Assembly (NCBI RefSeq): GCF_000517265.1
Contig: NZ_AYSJ01000014.1
Coordinates: 226,691-290,690, forward strand
Direction: 5' to 3'
Source: Photorhabdus khanii NC19
GTDB lineage: Bacteria > Pseudomonadota > Gammaproteobacteria > Enterobacterales > Enterobacteriaceae
DNA: 64,000 nt
The notes beneath the pieces were generated by a model. The model was given only the letters and a program-made list of their open reading frames with translations, ran no database searches and was not told the origin of the DNA. Shown in pieces: positions 55,399 through 64,000 of this stretch (its first letter is position 1; every line of letters begins with the position of its first letter). The translations under genes were made by a program, and so were the position numbers.

Positions 55399-56613
55399 AT
55401 GGCTTTTTCACAAGCAGTGAGTGGCTTGAATGCAGCGTCAGCTAATCTGGATGTTATAGGTAATAATATCGCTAACGCAGCGACATATGGCTTTAAATCC
55501 AGTACTGCTGCTTTTGCTGACATCTTTGCTGGCTCTCAGGTGGGTCTGGGGGTAAAAATGTCGGGTATTAACCAGAACTTTAAAGATGGTACGCCAACTA
55601 CCACCAATCGTCCTCTCGACCTGGCGATCACGCAAAGTGGTTTTTTCCGTCTGCAAGACAGTAATGGTGGGATCTACTATTCCCGTAACGGCCAGTTCAA
55701 AATGGACGAGAACCGTAACATTATCAACATGCAAGGCATGAAGCTGACAGGTTATCCGGCAGTGAGTATCAATGGGGGGGTACCGCAGGTTCAGAAGGGT
55801 GCTAACCCGGTAGCGATTACGGTATCTCAGGATATGTTGCTGGCTAAAGCGACAACTGAGGTGACGATGCAAGCGAACCTTAATTCGATGCATAAAGTAC
55901 CAACGGAGGCTTTCTCGCCAGATAAGCCGGACTCTTATAACTACCCTAACACGATCACCGTTTTCGACAGTTTGGGCAACCCGCATGGTATTAGTGTTTT
56001 CTTTGTAAAAACAAATGATAACGAATGGCAAGTTTATGCGCGGGATGGGGATGTTGCCGGTGCTAAAGAAGCTTCACTCGGAACCCTGAAATTTGATGGT
56101 AACGGTAAAGTCATTGGTAATGATAACCAGTTCACGTTTAACGTTCCTTCACTGAATGGTTCTTTGGCTTCGGATATTACGATTAATTTTAATAACAGCC
56201 GGCAACAAAAAATTGATGCTGACAGCGTAACCAAACCTACTCAGAACGGTTATGCTGCTGGTCAGTTTAGTGGCTACCGTATTGAGAACGATGGTAGCGT
56301 CGTCGGTACCTATTCCAATCAGCAATCCCAATTGCTTGGGCAGATTGTAATGACTAACTTTGCTAACCCGGAAGGACTGGCAGCACAGGGTGACAACGTG
56401 TGGTCAGAAACCGGCGCTTCTGGCAGCCCGGTGGTGGGTACTGCGGGTTCAGGCAATTTTGGTAAATTGCTCAGTAATACATTGGAATCATCCAACGTTG
56501 ATATGAGTCAGGAACTGGTCAATATGATCGTGACACAGCGCAACTATCAATCCAATGCCCAGACCATTAAAACTCAGGATCAGATCCTGCAAACTCTGGT
56601 CAGTTTGCGTTGA
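55399..56613 (+). CDS. flgE: Flagellar hook protein FlgE
   Basis: A 404-aa structural subunit of the hook. The N-terminal 'FSQAVSGLNAASANLDVIGNNIANAATYGFKSS' and the C-terminal 'ESSNVDMSQELVNMIVTQRNYQSNAQTIKTQDQILQTLVSLR' form the inner tube coiled coils. The middle (about 75-360) supplies the outer domains D1-D2. Length agrees with Salmonella FlgE (403 aa). Nothing unusual. Confidence 0.97.
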   Translation: MAFSQAVSGLNAASANLDVIGNNIANAATYGFKSSTAAFADIFAGSQVGLGVKMSGINQNFKDGTPTTTNRPLDLAITQSGFFRLQDSNGGIYYSRNGQFKMDENRNIINMQGMKLTGYPAVSINGGVPQVQKGANPVAITVSQDMLLAKATTEVTMQANLNSMHKVPTEAFSPDKPDSYNYPNTITVFDSLGNPHGISVFFVKTNDNEWQVYARDGDVAGAKEASLGTLKFDGNGKVIGNDNQFTFNVPSLNGSLASDITINFNNSRQQKIDADSVTKPTQNGYAAGQFSGYRIENDGSVVGTYSNQQSQLLGQIVMTNFANPEGLAAQGDNVWSETGASGSPVVGTAGSGNFGKLLSNTLESSNVDMSQELVNMIVTQRNYQSNAQTIKTQDQILQTLVSLR

Positions 56614-56631
56614 TAGTTTCAGGATAGCATT

Positions 56632-57387
56632 ATGGATCATGTCATCTATACCGCAATGGGCGGTGCTCGTCAGACTCTGGAACATCAGGCGGTGACGGCA
56701 AATAACCTGGCAAATGCATCAACGCCGGGTTTTAAGGCACAACTGGCTGCATTGCGAGCGGTTCCTGTTGAAGGGGCTGCCTATAACACCCGCACTTTGG
56801 TTGTGGCTTCAACACCGGGCGTTGACCATCGTCAGGGGCCGATGAGCTATACCGCGCGTCCGCTGGATGTGGCGATTGGGCAAGGAGGATATCTGGCGGT
56901 TCAGCTTGAAGATGGTTCTGAGGCTTATACGCGTAACGGCAGCATTCAGATTTCAGCGGAAGGTCAGTTAACTGTCCAAGGTAACTTGTTGATGAGTGAT
57001 AATGGCCCGATAGAGGTTCCTCCGCACGCTGAATTAACCCTGGCAGCTGATGGTTCGCTATCTGCACTGGTTCCCGGTGATCCGCCAACACTATTAGGGC
57101 AACTTGGTCGATTGAAAATGGTAAAACCAGAGAGCAATCAACTTGTCCGTGGTGATGATGGTCTCTTCCATATGACTGAACAGGCACAAGCGTTACAGGG
57201 TGATGTCTTACCTGCCAGCGATGAGGTGAAATTAATGCCCGGTACTCTTGAAGGAAGTAACGTCAACCCGATGGAAAGTATGATGAGTATGATTGCCAAC
57301 GCCCGTCGTTTTGAAATGCAGATGAAAGTCATTCATAGCTCAGATGAAAATGCACAACGTGCTAATCAACTGTTATCAATGAGTTGA
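56632..57387 (+). CDS. flgF: Flagellar proximal rod protein FlgF
   Basis: A 251-aa rod subunit, E. coli length (251 aa). 'VIYTAMGGARQTLEHQAVTANNLANASTPGFKAQ' and the closing 'NVNPMESMMSMIANARRFEMQMKVIHSSDENAQRANQLL' are characteristic of FlgF. AGGATAG precedes the ATG. Confidence 0.97.
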   Translation: MDHVIYTAMGGARQTLEHQAVTANNLANASTPGFKAQLAALRAVPVEGAAYNTRTLVVASTPGVDHRQGPMSYTARPLDVAIGQGGYLAVQLEDGSEAYTRNGSIQISAEGQLTVQGNLLMSDNGPIEVPPHAELTLAADGSLSALVPGDPPTLLGQLGRLKMVKPESNQLVRGDDGLFHMTEQAQALQGDVLPASDEVKLMPGTLEGSNVNPMESMMSMIANARRFEMQMKVIHSSDENAQRANQLLSMS

Positions 57388-57410
57388 TTTAGATACAGAG
57401 GATAAAATCG

Positions 57411-58193
57411 ATGATCCGATCATTATGGATTGCTAAAACAGGGTTGGATGCCCAGCAAACCAATATGGATGTGATTGCCAATAATCTGGCAAACGTCAGC
57501 ACCAATGGTTTTAAACGCCAGCGTGCCGTTTTTGAAGATCTGCTTTACCAGACCATTCGTCAACCAGGAGCGATGACATCGGAACAAACCCGCTTACCTT
57601 CTGGTTTACAGATAGGTACCGGGGTGCGTCCGGTAGCAACAGAACGTATACATAGTCAGGGAAACTTATCTGAAACTAATAACAGTCATAATGTTGCCAT
57701 TAGAGGGAAGGGTTTCTTTCAGGTTCAGCTACCTGATGGTACCAGTGCTTACACTCGCGACGGCTCATTTCAGGAAGATCCAAATGGGCAGTTGACTACC
57801 GCTAGTGGTTTTTTGATATTCCCTACCATTACCATTCCTGATAACGCGACGGATATCGCCATTAGCCGTGATGGTGTTGTCAGTGTGAAAATACTGGGGC
57901 AATCGGCACTTCAGCAAGTTGGGCAACTTACCTTGACAACCTTTATCAATGACAGCGGGTTGGAAAGTATGGGTGAAAACCTTTATCTGGAGACCAACAG
58001 CTCTGGAGTACCGGCTGAAAATACACCAGGAATAAATGGCGCTGGATTGCTCATACATAAATATGTAGAAACATCTAACGTCAATGTGGCTGAAGAATTG
58101 GTCAACATGATTCAGACGCAGCGGGCTTATGAAATAAACAGTAAGGCTGTGTCGACTTCTGATCAGATGCTGCAAAAACTGACTCAGTTGTAA
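57411..58193 (+). CDS. flgG: Flagellar distal rod protein FlgG
   Basis: A 260-aa distal rod subunit, the same length as in E. coli. '[34 protein letters not shown]', the FlgG-specific insert near residue 45-60, and '[35 protein letters not shown]' identify it. It follows flgF after 23 bp. Confidence 0.97.
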   Translation: MIRSLWIAKTGLDAQQTNMDVIANNLANVSTNGFKRQRAVFEDLLYQTIRQPGAMTSEQTRLPSGLQIGTGVRPVATERIHSQGNLSETNNSHNVAIRGKGFFQVQLPDGTSAYTRDGSFQEDPNGQLTTASGFLIFPTITIPDNATDIAISRDGVVSVKILGQSALQQVGQLTLTTFINDSGLESMGENLYLETNSSGVPAENTPGINGAGLLIHKYVETSNVNVAEELVNMIQTQRAYEINSKAVSTSDQMLQKLTQL

Positions 58194-58265
58194 CCTAATC
58201 ATCAATCAGAACCACGGGGGAACGCGATTTCCCCGTTATTCAGAGATAAATTAAGAGTATCGAAG

Positions 58266-59018
58266 ATGGATACAATGGCTGTGGCCGGGATTAGCGTTGT
58301 TTGTCATACCCGCAATTTACGGAAAAATGTGACCAATAAATGGCGTTGCAGTATAGCACTGGCGATATTGTCACTTACGGGCTGTGCTTATATCCCGCAA
58401 AAACCGCTGGTTGGGGGGGCCACAACCGCAGCACCTTCTGCTGCAACCGCGCCAGTACCTAATGGCGCCATTTTTCAGGTAGTGCAGCCTGTTTATTATG
58501 GTTATCAGCCGTTATTTGAAGATCGCCGCCCCCGAAATATTGGCGATACCCTGACGATTACCTTGCAGGAAAATGTCAGCGCCAGTAAAAGTTCTTCCGC
58601 CAATGCCAGCCGTAACGGGAAAACGACGTTTTCCGCCGCACTGACACCCCGTTTCCTGAAAGGGTTAATGGGTGGAGATAAAACCGATCTGGAAATGGAG
58701 GGTGAGAATACTTTCGGCGGGAAAGGGGGGGCTAATGCCAATAACACGTTCAGAGGTACGATTACCGTGACGGTTGATCAGTTACTGGCAAACGGCAACT
58801 TACATGTTATCGGTGAAAAGCAGATTGCCATCAATCAAGGGACAGAATTTATCCGTTTCTCCGGTGTGGTTAACCCACGGACTATCAATGCCAATAATAC
58901 CGTCAGCTCCAATCAGGTCGCTGATGCCCGCATCGAATATGTGGGTAATGGTTATATCAATGAAGCGCAGAACATGGGTTGGTTACAGCGTTTCTTCTTG
59001 AATGTTTCACCGTTTTAA
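58266..59018 (+). CDS. flgH: Flagellar L-ring lipoprotein FlgH
   Basis: A 250-aa outer-membrane ring subunit. The lipobox Leu-Thr-Gly-Cys falls at about residues 37-40 of this frame, so the lipidated Cys40 begins the mature protein. The leader is longer than in E. coli (232 aa in total), and the first 12-18 residues may not be translated; no ribosome binding site settles the start (ATGs at 58266 and 58275). '[18 protein letters not shown]', '[11 protein letters not shown]', '[23 protein letters not shown]' and '[22 protein letters not shown]' are near-identical to E. coli. Confidence 0.95.
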   Translation: MDTMAVAGISVVCHTRNLRKNVTNKWRCSIALAILSLTGCAYIPQKPLVGGATTAAPSAATAPVPNGAIFQVVQPVYYGYQPLFEDRRPRNIGDTLTITLQENVSASKSSSANASRNGKTTFSAALTPRFLKGLMGGDKTDLEMEGENTFGGKGGANANNTFRGTITVTVDQLLANGNLHVIGEKQIAINQGTEFIRFSGVVNPRTINANNTVSSNQVADARIEYVGNGYINEAQNMGWLQRFFLNVSPF

Positions 59019-59030
59019 AAGGGGATGGTT

Positions 59031-60140
59031 ATGATAAAACAATTCGCTGTCAGCCTTCTTCTTGTATTGCTGACTCTGATAACAACGACCGCATCGGCGG
59101 AACGTATCCGTGATCTCACTACGGTTCAGGGAGTGCGGGAAAATGCGTTGATTGGTTATGGATTGGTTGTTGGATTGGATGGGACCGGTGACCAGACCAC
59201 ACAGACGCCATTTACCACTCAGAGTTTAAGCAATATGTTATCCCAGTTGGGGATTACGGTTCCTCCAGGAACCAATATGCAGTTGAAAAACGTGGCTGCT
59301 GTGATGGTAACGGCAAAATTACCGCCATTTGGCCGTGCCGGACAGAATATTGATGTGGTGGTTTCTTCTCTGGGCAATGCCAAAAGCTTGCGTGGCGGTA
59401 CTTTGCTGATGACACCACTAAAAGGCATTGATAATCAGATATACGCTCTGGCTCAGGGCAATATTCTGGTTGGTGGCGCGGGTGCCAGTTCTGGTGGCAG
59501 CAGTGTGAAAGTGAATCAGCTGGCGGGGGGCCGGATTAGTAACGGTGCGGTTATTGAGCGTGAGTTGCCAACACAATTTGGTGAGAATGGCATACTTAAT
59601 TTGCAGTTAAATAACGAAGATTTCTCCCTGGCACAGCAAATCAGCGATGTGATCAATCGTATGCGCGGAGCGGGGACAGCAACGCCGCTGGATGCTCGCA
59701 CGGTGCAATTACGTATGCCGAAGGATAAGAGCGAGCAGGTTAAATTCCTTTCACATGTGCAGAACCTGACTGTCCGTGTTGATGTGGGTGATGCCAAAGT
59801 GATTATTAACTCCCGCACCGGCTCAGTGGTGATGAATCGCAACGTTATGCTGGATAGTTGTGCCGTTGCTCAGGGAAATCTTTCTGTCACTGTTGATAAT
59901 CAGGTTGTTGTTAATCAGCCAAATACCCCATTAGCAGGTGGCGCGACCGTTGTCACCCGTAATCCCAGTGTGGCTGTCCGTGAACAGGGAGGGGCATTGC
60001 AGAAGGTTAATGCCAGTGCGAGTTTGAATAGTGTTATTCAGGCACTGAATGCATTGGGTGCTACACCGAATGATTTAATGTCGATCTTACAGGCAATGGA
60101 AAGTGCGGGTTGTCTGCGGGCAAAACTGGAGATCATCTGA
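59031..60140 (+). CDS. flgI: Flagellar P-ring protein FlgI
   Basis: A 369-aa periplasmic ring subunit. The signal peptide (about 1-24, cleaved after 'TTTASA') is followed by '[30 protein letters not shown]', the best-conserved region. I start at 59031, where AAGGGG is 6 nt upstream; the ATG two codons earlier abuts the ribosome binding site. It shares one base with flgJ (TGATG). Confidence 0.96.
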   Translation: MIKQFAVSLLLVLLTLITTTASAERIRDLTTVQGVRENALIGYGLVVGLDGTGDQTTQTPFTTQSLSNMLSQLGITVPPGTNMQLKNVAAVMVTAKLPPFGRAGQNIDVVVSSLGNAKSLRGGTLLMTPLKGIDNQIYALAQGNILVGGAGASSGGSSVKVNQLAGGRISNGAVIERELPTQFGENGILNLQLNNEDFSLAQQISDVINRMRGAGTATPLDARTVQLRMPKDKSEQVKFLSHVQNLTVRVDVGDAKVIINSRTGSVVMNRNVMLDSCAVAQGNLSVTVDNQVVVNQPNTPLAGGATVVTRNPSVAVREQGGALQKVNASASLNSVIQALNALGATPNDLMSILQAMESAGCLRAKLEII

Positions 60141-61081
60141 TGAGTGATTTTTCAACCCTGTCCGGCGCTGCTTATGACGTACAATCGGTTAACGCGCTGA
60201 AATCCAGTTTGGCGAAAGATTCACAACAAGGGCTACGGCAGGTAGCCCAACAAATGGAAGGCATCTTTGTTGAGATGATGCTGAAAAGTATGCGTTCGGC
60301 GCTGCCTAAAGATGGCATGCTGAGCAGTGAACAGACACGTCTTTATACTTCGATGTACGATCAGCAAATTGCCCAGAATCTGTCTCAGAAGGGGCTGGGT
60401 TTTGCCGATATGATGCTAAAACAGCTTTCTAACGCCAATACCGCGCCTAGTGAAATGGCGGGGAAAATGCCCATGACACTGGATAGCGACGTTTTGCAAA
60501 CATTGCCAAGACAGGCGCTTGAGCAATTTATCCGCCGGACGGTGTCGAAACCGGAGACGGTGCCTAAGCCGTTACCGTTGAACAGTACCAACTTTGTTTC
60601 TGCGCTCTCCGTTCCCGCTCAAATAGCCAGCCAACGCAGTGGTATTCCTCATTTGCTGATTATCGCTCAGGCAGCGCTGGAATCGGGCTGGGGGCAAAGG
60701 GAAATCCTGACTGCCGACGGTAAGCCAAGCCATAATCTGTTTGGTATTAAAGCGGGTAAAGGTTGGAAAGGGCCGGTAACCAATATCTTGACGACGGAAT
60801 ATATTAACGGCGAACCACAGAAAATGAAGGATAACTTCCGTGTTTATGGTTCTTACGTGGAAGCGATTACCGATTACGTCAAGTTACTGACAGAAAGCCC
60901 CCGTTACGCCAACGTTGCCAGTTCGGTTACGCCGGAGCAGGGGGCTTATTCTCTGCAACAGGCGGGCTATGCAACCGATCCTGGCTATGCGAAAAAACTG
61001 GTCTCGGTTATTCAACAGCTGAAAGGTGCCGGAGAGCAGGCGGTGAAAGCGTATACCCACGATTTAAGTAAACTGTTCTGA
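60140..61081 (+). CDS. flgJ: Peptidoglycan hydrolase and rod-cap protein FlgJ
   Basis: A 313-aa protein, E. coli length. The N-terminal half (about 1-150) is the rod cap ('MEGIFVEMMLKSMRSALPKDGMLSSEQTRLYTSMYDQQIAQNLS'). The C-terminal half is a glucosaminidase-type peptidoglycan hydrolase with the catalytic Glu in 'IAQAALESGWGQRE' and 'SHNLFGIKAG', 'FRVYGSYVEAITDYVKLL'. The ATG at 60140 follows GGAG and overlaps the flgI stop. Last gene of the flgB-J operon. Confidence 0.96.
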   Translation: MSDFSTLSGAAYDVQSVNALKSSLAKDSQQGLRQVAQQMEGIFVEMMLKSMRSALPKDGMLSSEQTRLYTSMYDQQIAQNLSQKGLGFADMMLKQLSNANTAPSEMAGKMPMTLDSDVLQTLPRQALEQFIRRTVSKPETVPKPLPLNSTNFVSALSVPAQIASQRSGIPHLLIIAQAALESGWGQREILTADGKPSHNLFGIKAGKGWKGPVTNILTTEYINGEPQKMKDNFRVYGSYVEAITDYVKLLTESPRYANVASSVTPEQGAYSLQQAGYATDPGYAKKLVSVIQQLKGAGEQAVKAYTHDLSKLF

Positions 61082-61093
61082 TCCACATTTTGC

Positions 61094-61120
61094 TCAAGTT
61101 TTATTGAGTTCAGCCGATAA
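61094..61120 (+). promoter_or_regulatory. Sigma-28 (FliA) promoter of flgKL
   Basis: TCAAGTTT (61094-61101), 11 bp, GCCGATAA (61113-61120), with a perfect -10 and one mismatch in the -35. Confidence 0.9.
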
Positions 61121-61211
61121 ATTATAACAGTTCAGACACTGTTTTTACCTATCTGAAGGGTTGTTTGCCGCCGCCAGCGGAGACATAACTAAAACTCAAA
61201 AGGATCTACTG

Positions 61212-62855
61212 ATGTCCAACAGTCTTATTAATACCGCGATGAGCGGCCTTCAGGCTGCTCAGATTGCTCTGGGAACAGTGAGTAATAACGTCACAAACGC
61301 CCGTGTTCCCGGTTATAACCGGCAATCAACAGTGATAAATCAAAATGGTGGTACGATGACATCCATTGGCTTTATGGGAAATGGTGTTACTGTCACCAGT
61401 ATTAACCGTCAATATAATGAATTCATTAATAACCAGCTTTCTGCTTCTCAGGCAAAACAAGGTGCATTAACCACTTATTCCCAGCAAATTTCCCAGATTG
61501 ATAATTTGCTGGCAGATAAAGCGAATAGCCTTTCAAACACCATTGATGACTTCTTTACCAGTTTAGGCAATGTCATCAGTAATGCTGAAGATGATGCCGC
61601 CAGAACGACAACTATTGGTAATGCAAAGGGGCTGGTAAACCAGTTGAAGAGTGCAGATACCTTCCTGCGTAATATGGAAAACAACATCAACAAAGGAATA
61701 ACTGACAGCGTTGATTCCATCAATAACTTGACCCAGCAAATTGCCAAACTGAATGGTGAAATTACCCGAATGAAAGGCGGTAGTAATGCTGAACCAAACG
61801 CATTACTGGATCAGCGGGATCAATTGGTCAATGAGCTGAATAAGCTGGTCGGCGTGAGTGTGACTCAGCAGGATGGCGGTTCTTATAATGTAACTTTTGC
61901 GGGTGGATTGACGTTGGTTCAGGGGACAACCGCATACAAAGTAGACGCTGTTTCATCCAATGCGAATAGTAGCCGCATCACGCTGGGTTATGATCGTGGT
62001 TTTGGTGACGTGGTTGAGATTAATGAAAAATTCATTAATCAAGGTGAATTAAGTGGCACATTACGGGCGCGTAGTGAAGTGCTGGATAATTCCCGTAATC
62101 AATTAAACCAATTAGCCTTGGTATTGGGCGATCAATTTAATCAGGTTCACCGTTCTGGTTTTGATTTGAAAGGTGAACCGGGTAAGGATTTCTTCACATT
62201 TAATAACCCGGATGTGATTTCCAACAGCAAAAATAAAGGTTCTGCCGATTTCAAAGTGGAATATGCAGATACCTCGGTAGTAAAAGCCAGTGATTACCAT
62301 ATCAGCTACGATGGCGCTAATTGGAAAATACAACGTGCCTCTGATAAAGCAGATATTTCTGCCAAAGTGACGGGCAATACACTGGAATTTGATGGACTGA
62401 AAGTTGAAATTAATTCAACCAATGCACAAGCAAATGACCAATACACACTAAAAGCGGTCAGTGGTGTTATTGGCGGCATGGAAGTTAATGTTAAAGACGC
62501 GTCACAATTTGCTGCTGCCGGTACGAAAGACTCCGGGCCAAGTGATAACGTCAATGTAAAAAAACTCGCTGAATTGCAGAGCAAAAAACTGGTCGATGGT
62601 AAAGCCTCATTTTCCGGCGCTTATGCTTCGATGGTCAGTACGATTGGTAACCAGACCAACACTGCCAATGTTGATTTAAAAACTCAGAACAATATTACTA
62701 AGCAGCTTTATGCTGAACAGCAAGCTGTTTCTGGTGTCAATATGGATGAAGAGTACGGCGCGTTGCAGAGTTTGCAGCAATATTATCTGGCGAACGCGCA
62801 AGTGGTCCAGACCGCCTCAACGCTGTTTAATGCCATTTTAGATATCCGTCGCTGA
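61212..62855 (+). CDS. flgK: Hook-filament junction protein FlgK (HAP1)
   Basis: A 547-aa junction protein, exactly the E. coli length when started at 61212, where AGGAT lies upstream; an in-frame ATG 51 bp earlier would add unrelated residues. 'SLINTAMSGLQAAQIALGTVSNNVTNARVPGYNRQS' and the C-terminal 'SGVNMDEEYGALQSLQQYYLANAQVVQTASTLFNAILDIRR' are the paired axial helices. The central part is variable. Client of FlgN. Confidence 0.97.
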   Translation: MSNSLINTAMSGLQAAQIALGTVSNNVTNARVPGYNRQSTVINQNGGTMTSIGFMGNGVTVTSINRQYNEFINNQLSASQAKQGALTTYSQQISQIDNLLADKANSLSNTIDDFFTSLGNVISNAEDDAARTTTIGNAKGLVNQLKSADTFLRNMENNINKGITDSVDSINNLTQQIAKLNGEITRMKGGSNAEPNALLDQRDQLVNELNKLVGVSVTQQDGGSYNVTFAGGLTLVQGTTAYKVDAVSSNANSSRITLGYDRGFGDVVEINEKFINQGELSGTLRARSEVLDNSRNQLNQLALVLGDQFNQVHRSGFDLKGEPGKDFFTFNNPDVISNSKNKGSADFKVEYADTSVVKASDYHISYDGANWKIQRASDKADISAKVTGNTLEFDGLKVEINSTNAQANDQYTLKAVSGVIGGMEVNVKDASQFAAAGTKDSGPSDNVNVKKLAELQSKKLVDGKASFSGAYASMVSTIGNQTNTANVDLKTQNNITKQLYAEQQAVSGVNMDEEYGALQSLQQYYLANAQVVQTASTLFNAILDIRR

Positions 62856-62937
62856 TAAACGTGGCACTTATTAAAAATAGCCTGAGGATACTCAGATATC
62901 CTGGGTATTTAGCTAACTATTTGAAAGGAATGATATC

Positions 62938-63903
62938 GTGCGTGTAAGTACCAATATATTATACGACCAGAAAATGATTGGTATCACTTTGGCCCAGTCA
63001 AAATGGATGCAGCAGGGAGCACAGTTATCCAGTGGTCAGAGAGTGATAAACCCATCAGATGATCCCATAGCCGCGTCTCAGGGCGTGATGGTTGCTCAGG
63101 CTGAATCTCAGAATCAGCAATATATGACGGCCCGTTCATTTGCCAAAAATGCGATTTCTATGCAATTAAGCGTCGTATCCAAATCCGTTGGTGTCGTACA
63201 AAATGTTAGTGAAAGCCTTGTCGCCACAGTAAACGGTATATTGAGTGATGAAGACCGTAACTCGCTGGCTATCCAACTGGAAGGTTTTAAAGAACAACTG
63301 GTTAATCTGGGTAATTCGACCGATGGTAATGGCCGCTATATTTTTGCCGGCTATAAAACGGATGTAAAACCTTTTGATGAGAATAAAAGCGGTGTAGTCA
63401 GTTACAACGGGGGCTATGAGGAAATGACTCAGAAAGTGGATAGCAACCGTTCTATGATTATCGGGCATACCGGGGAGCAGGTATTTCTCTCTTCTACCAG
63501 TAACCCGGAAAAAGAGCCGGATGGCAGCCCTAGCGAATCGGATATATTCAAAACCATTGACATGGCGATTCGGTCATTAAGAACACCACTTAAAGGGGCA
63601 GATCAAGAAACCCGTGATGATGCGCTGGAATTGCTGAATAAGGCAAACCGTGGTGCCCGTAATGCGTTGAATAATATTTCTTCTGTGGAATCAGTATTGG
63701 GTTTACAACTGAAAGAAATTGAAGAACTAAACAGCTTGGGCGCAGAACGTAGCCTGGCAAATAAAAGCCGTTTGAGTGAATTAGTCGATGTGGAATGGAA
63801 CTCGACGATTTCTAATTATTATCAGCAACAAGCTGCGCTTCAGGCATCATATAAGACATTTACCGATATGAAAGGCATGTCGTTGTTTGAGATGTATCGT
63901 TAA
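62938..63903 (+). CDS. flgL: Hook-filament junction protein FlgL (HAP3)
   Basis: A 321-aa flagellin-like junction protein. It starts at GTG 62938 (AAAGGA upstream), giving 'VRVSTNILYDQKMIGI'. 'QLSSGQRVINPSDDPIAASQGV' is the flagellin-type N-terminal region; the closing 'YYQQQAALQASYKTFTDMKGMSLFEMYR' matches the family. Length is close to E. coli FlgL (317 aa). Second gene of the flgKL unit, followed by a terminator. Confidence 0.97.
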   Translation: MRVSTNILYDQKMIGITLAQSKWMQQGAQLSSGQRVINPSDDPIAASQGVMVAQAESQNQQYMTARSFAKNAISMQLSVVSKSVGVVQNVSESLVATVNGILSDEDRNSLAIQLEGFKEQLVNLGNSTDGNGRYIFAGYKTDVKPFDENKSGVVSYNGGYEEMTQKVDSNRSMIIGHTGEQVFLSSTSNPEKEPDGSPSESDIFKTIDMAIRSLRTPLKGADQETRDDALELLNKANRGARNALNNISSVESVLGLQLKEIEELNSLGAERSLANKSRLSELVDVEWNSTISNYYQQQAALQASYKTFTDMKGMSLFEMYR

Positions 63904-63933
63904 TTCTATTTCCTTGCTTATCTCTTGCTAATT

Positions 63934-63962
63934 AATCGCTGGTTTAGGCCAGCGATTGTTTT
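63934..63962 (+). terminator. flgKL terminator
   Basis: AATCGCTGG (63934-63942) pairs with CCAGCGATT (63949-63957), then GTTTT. Confidence 0.85.
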
Positions 63963-64000
63963 CAGTTACGTATCCCAGATAATTACTTATTTGGCAAGGC

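Overview
The window looks like chromosomal DNA of an enteric bacterium of the Morganellaceae, most likely Photorhabdus. This is inferred from three things: LpxL, TrhO, BssS, PyrC, MgtC, YlaC and all motility proteins are close to the E. coli/Salmonella proteins as I remember them; spacers are very AT-rich; and the locus carries the bkdABC genes (fused E1, E2-ACP, ketosynthase) known from Photorhabdus stilbene and branched-chain lipid synthesis. No database search was possible.

Layout. 1-8.5 kb holds housekeeping and small accessory genes: an AraC-type regulator, a higBA toxin-antitoxin pair with an operator inside its promoter, a peptide/proton symporter, lpxL divergent from trhO, a response-regulator-like protein whose receiver lacks its phospho-acceptor Asp, bssS and pyrC. 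8.6-11.5 kb holds four near-identical tRNA-Asn(GUU) genes on the minus strand, each with its own strong promoter; one unrecognised 357-aa gene sits between the third and fourth. 11.5-17.2 kb holds ylaC, a cspC-like gene, mgtC, the decayed 3' half of an mgtB-type Mg2+ P-type ATPase gene, and a long AT-rich flhDC upstream region with a perfect CRP site.

17.2-63.9 kb is one flagellar/chemotaxis locus: flhDC, motAB-cheAW, two chemoreceptor genes, cheRBYZ, flhBA, flgMN and flgA (minus strand), then flgBCDEFGHIJ and flgKL. Four good sigma-28 (FliA) promoters can be read: inside the 3' end of flhC (for motA), upstream of the first receptor gene, upstream of flgM, and upstream of flgK.

Two accessory blocks interrupt the locus. 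Block 1 (29.4-38.5 kb, between cheZ and flhB) has a carbohydrate-porin gene and bkdABC. Block 2 (41.7-52.0 kb, between flhA and flgN) has a short membrane ORF, a ParB/sulfiredoxin-fold protein, a class II Fic protein, a protein of four 45-residue repeats cut short by an in-frame stop, a family of three seven-repeat beta-propeller proteins plus one protein consisting only of their shared N-terminal module, and a J-domain protein. The propeller cluster is the best candidate for an undescribed system. I see no IS transposase, prophage or CRISPR array.
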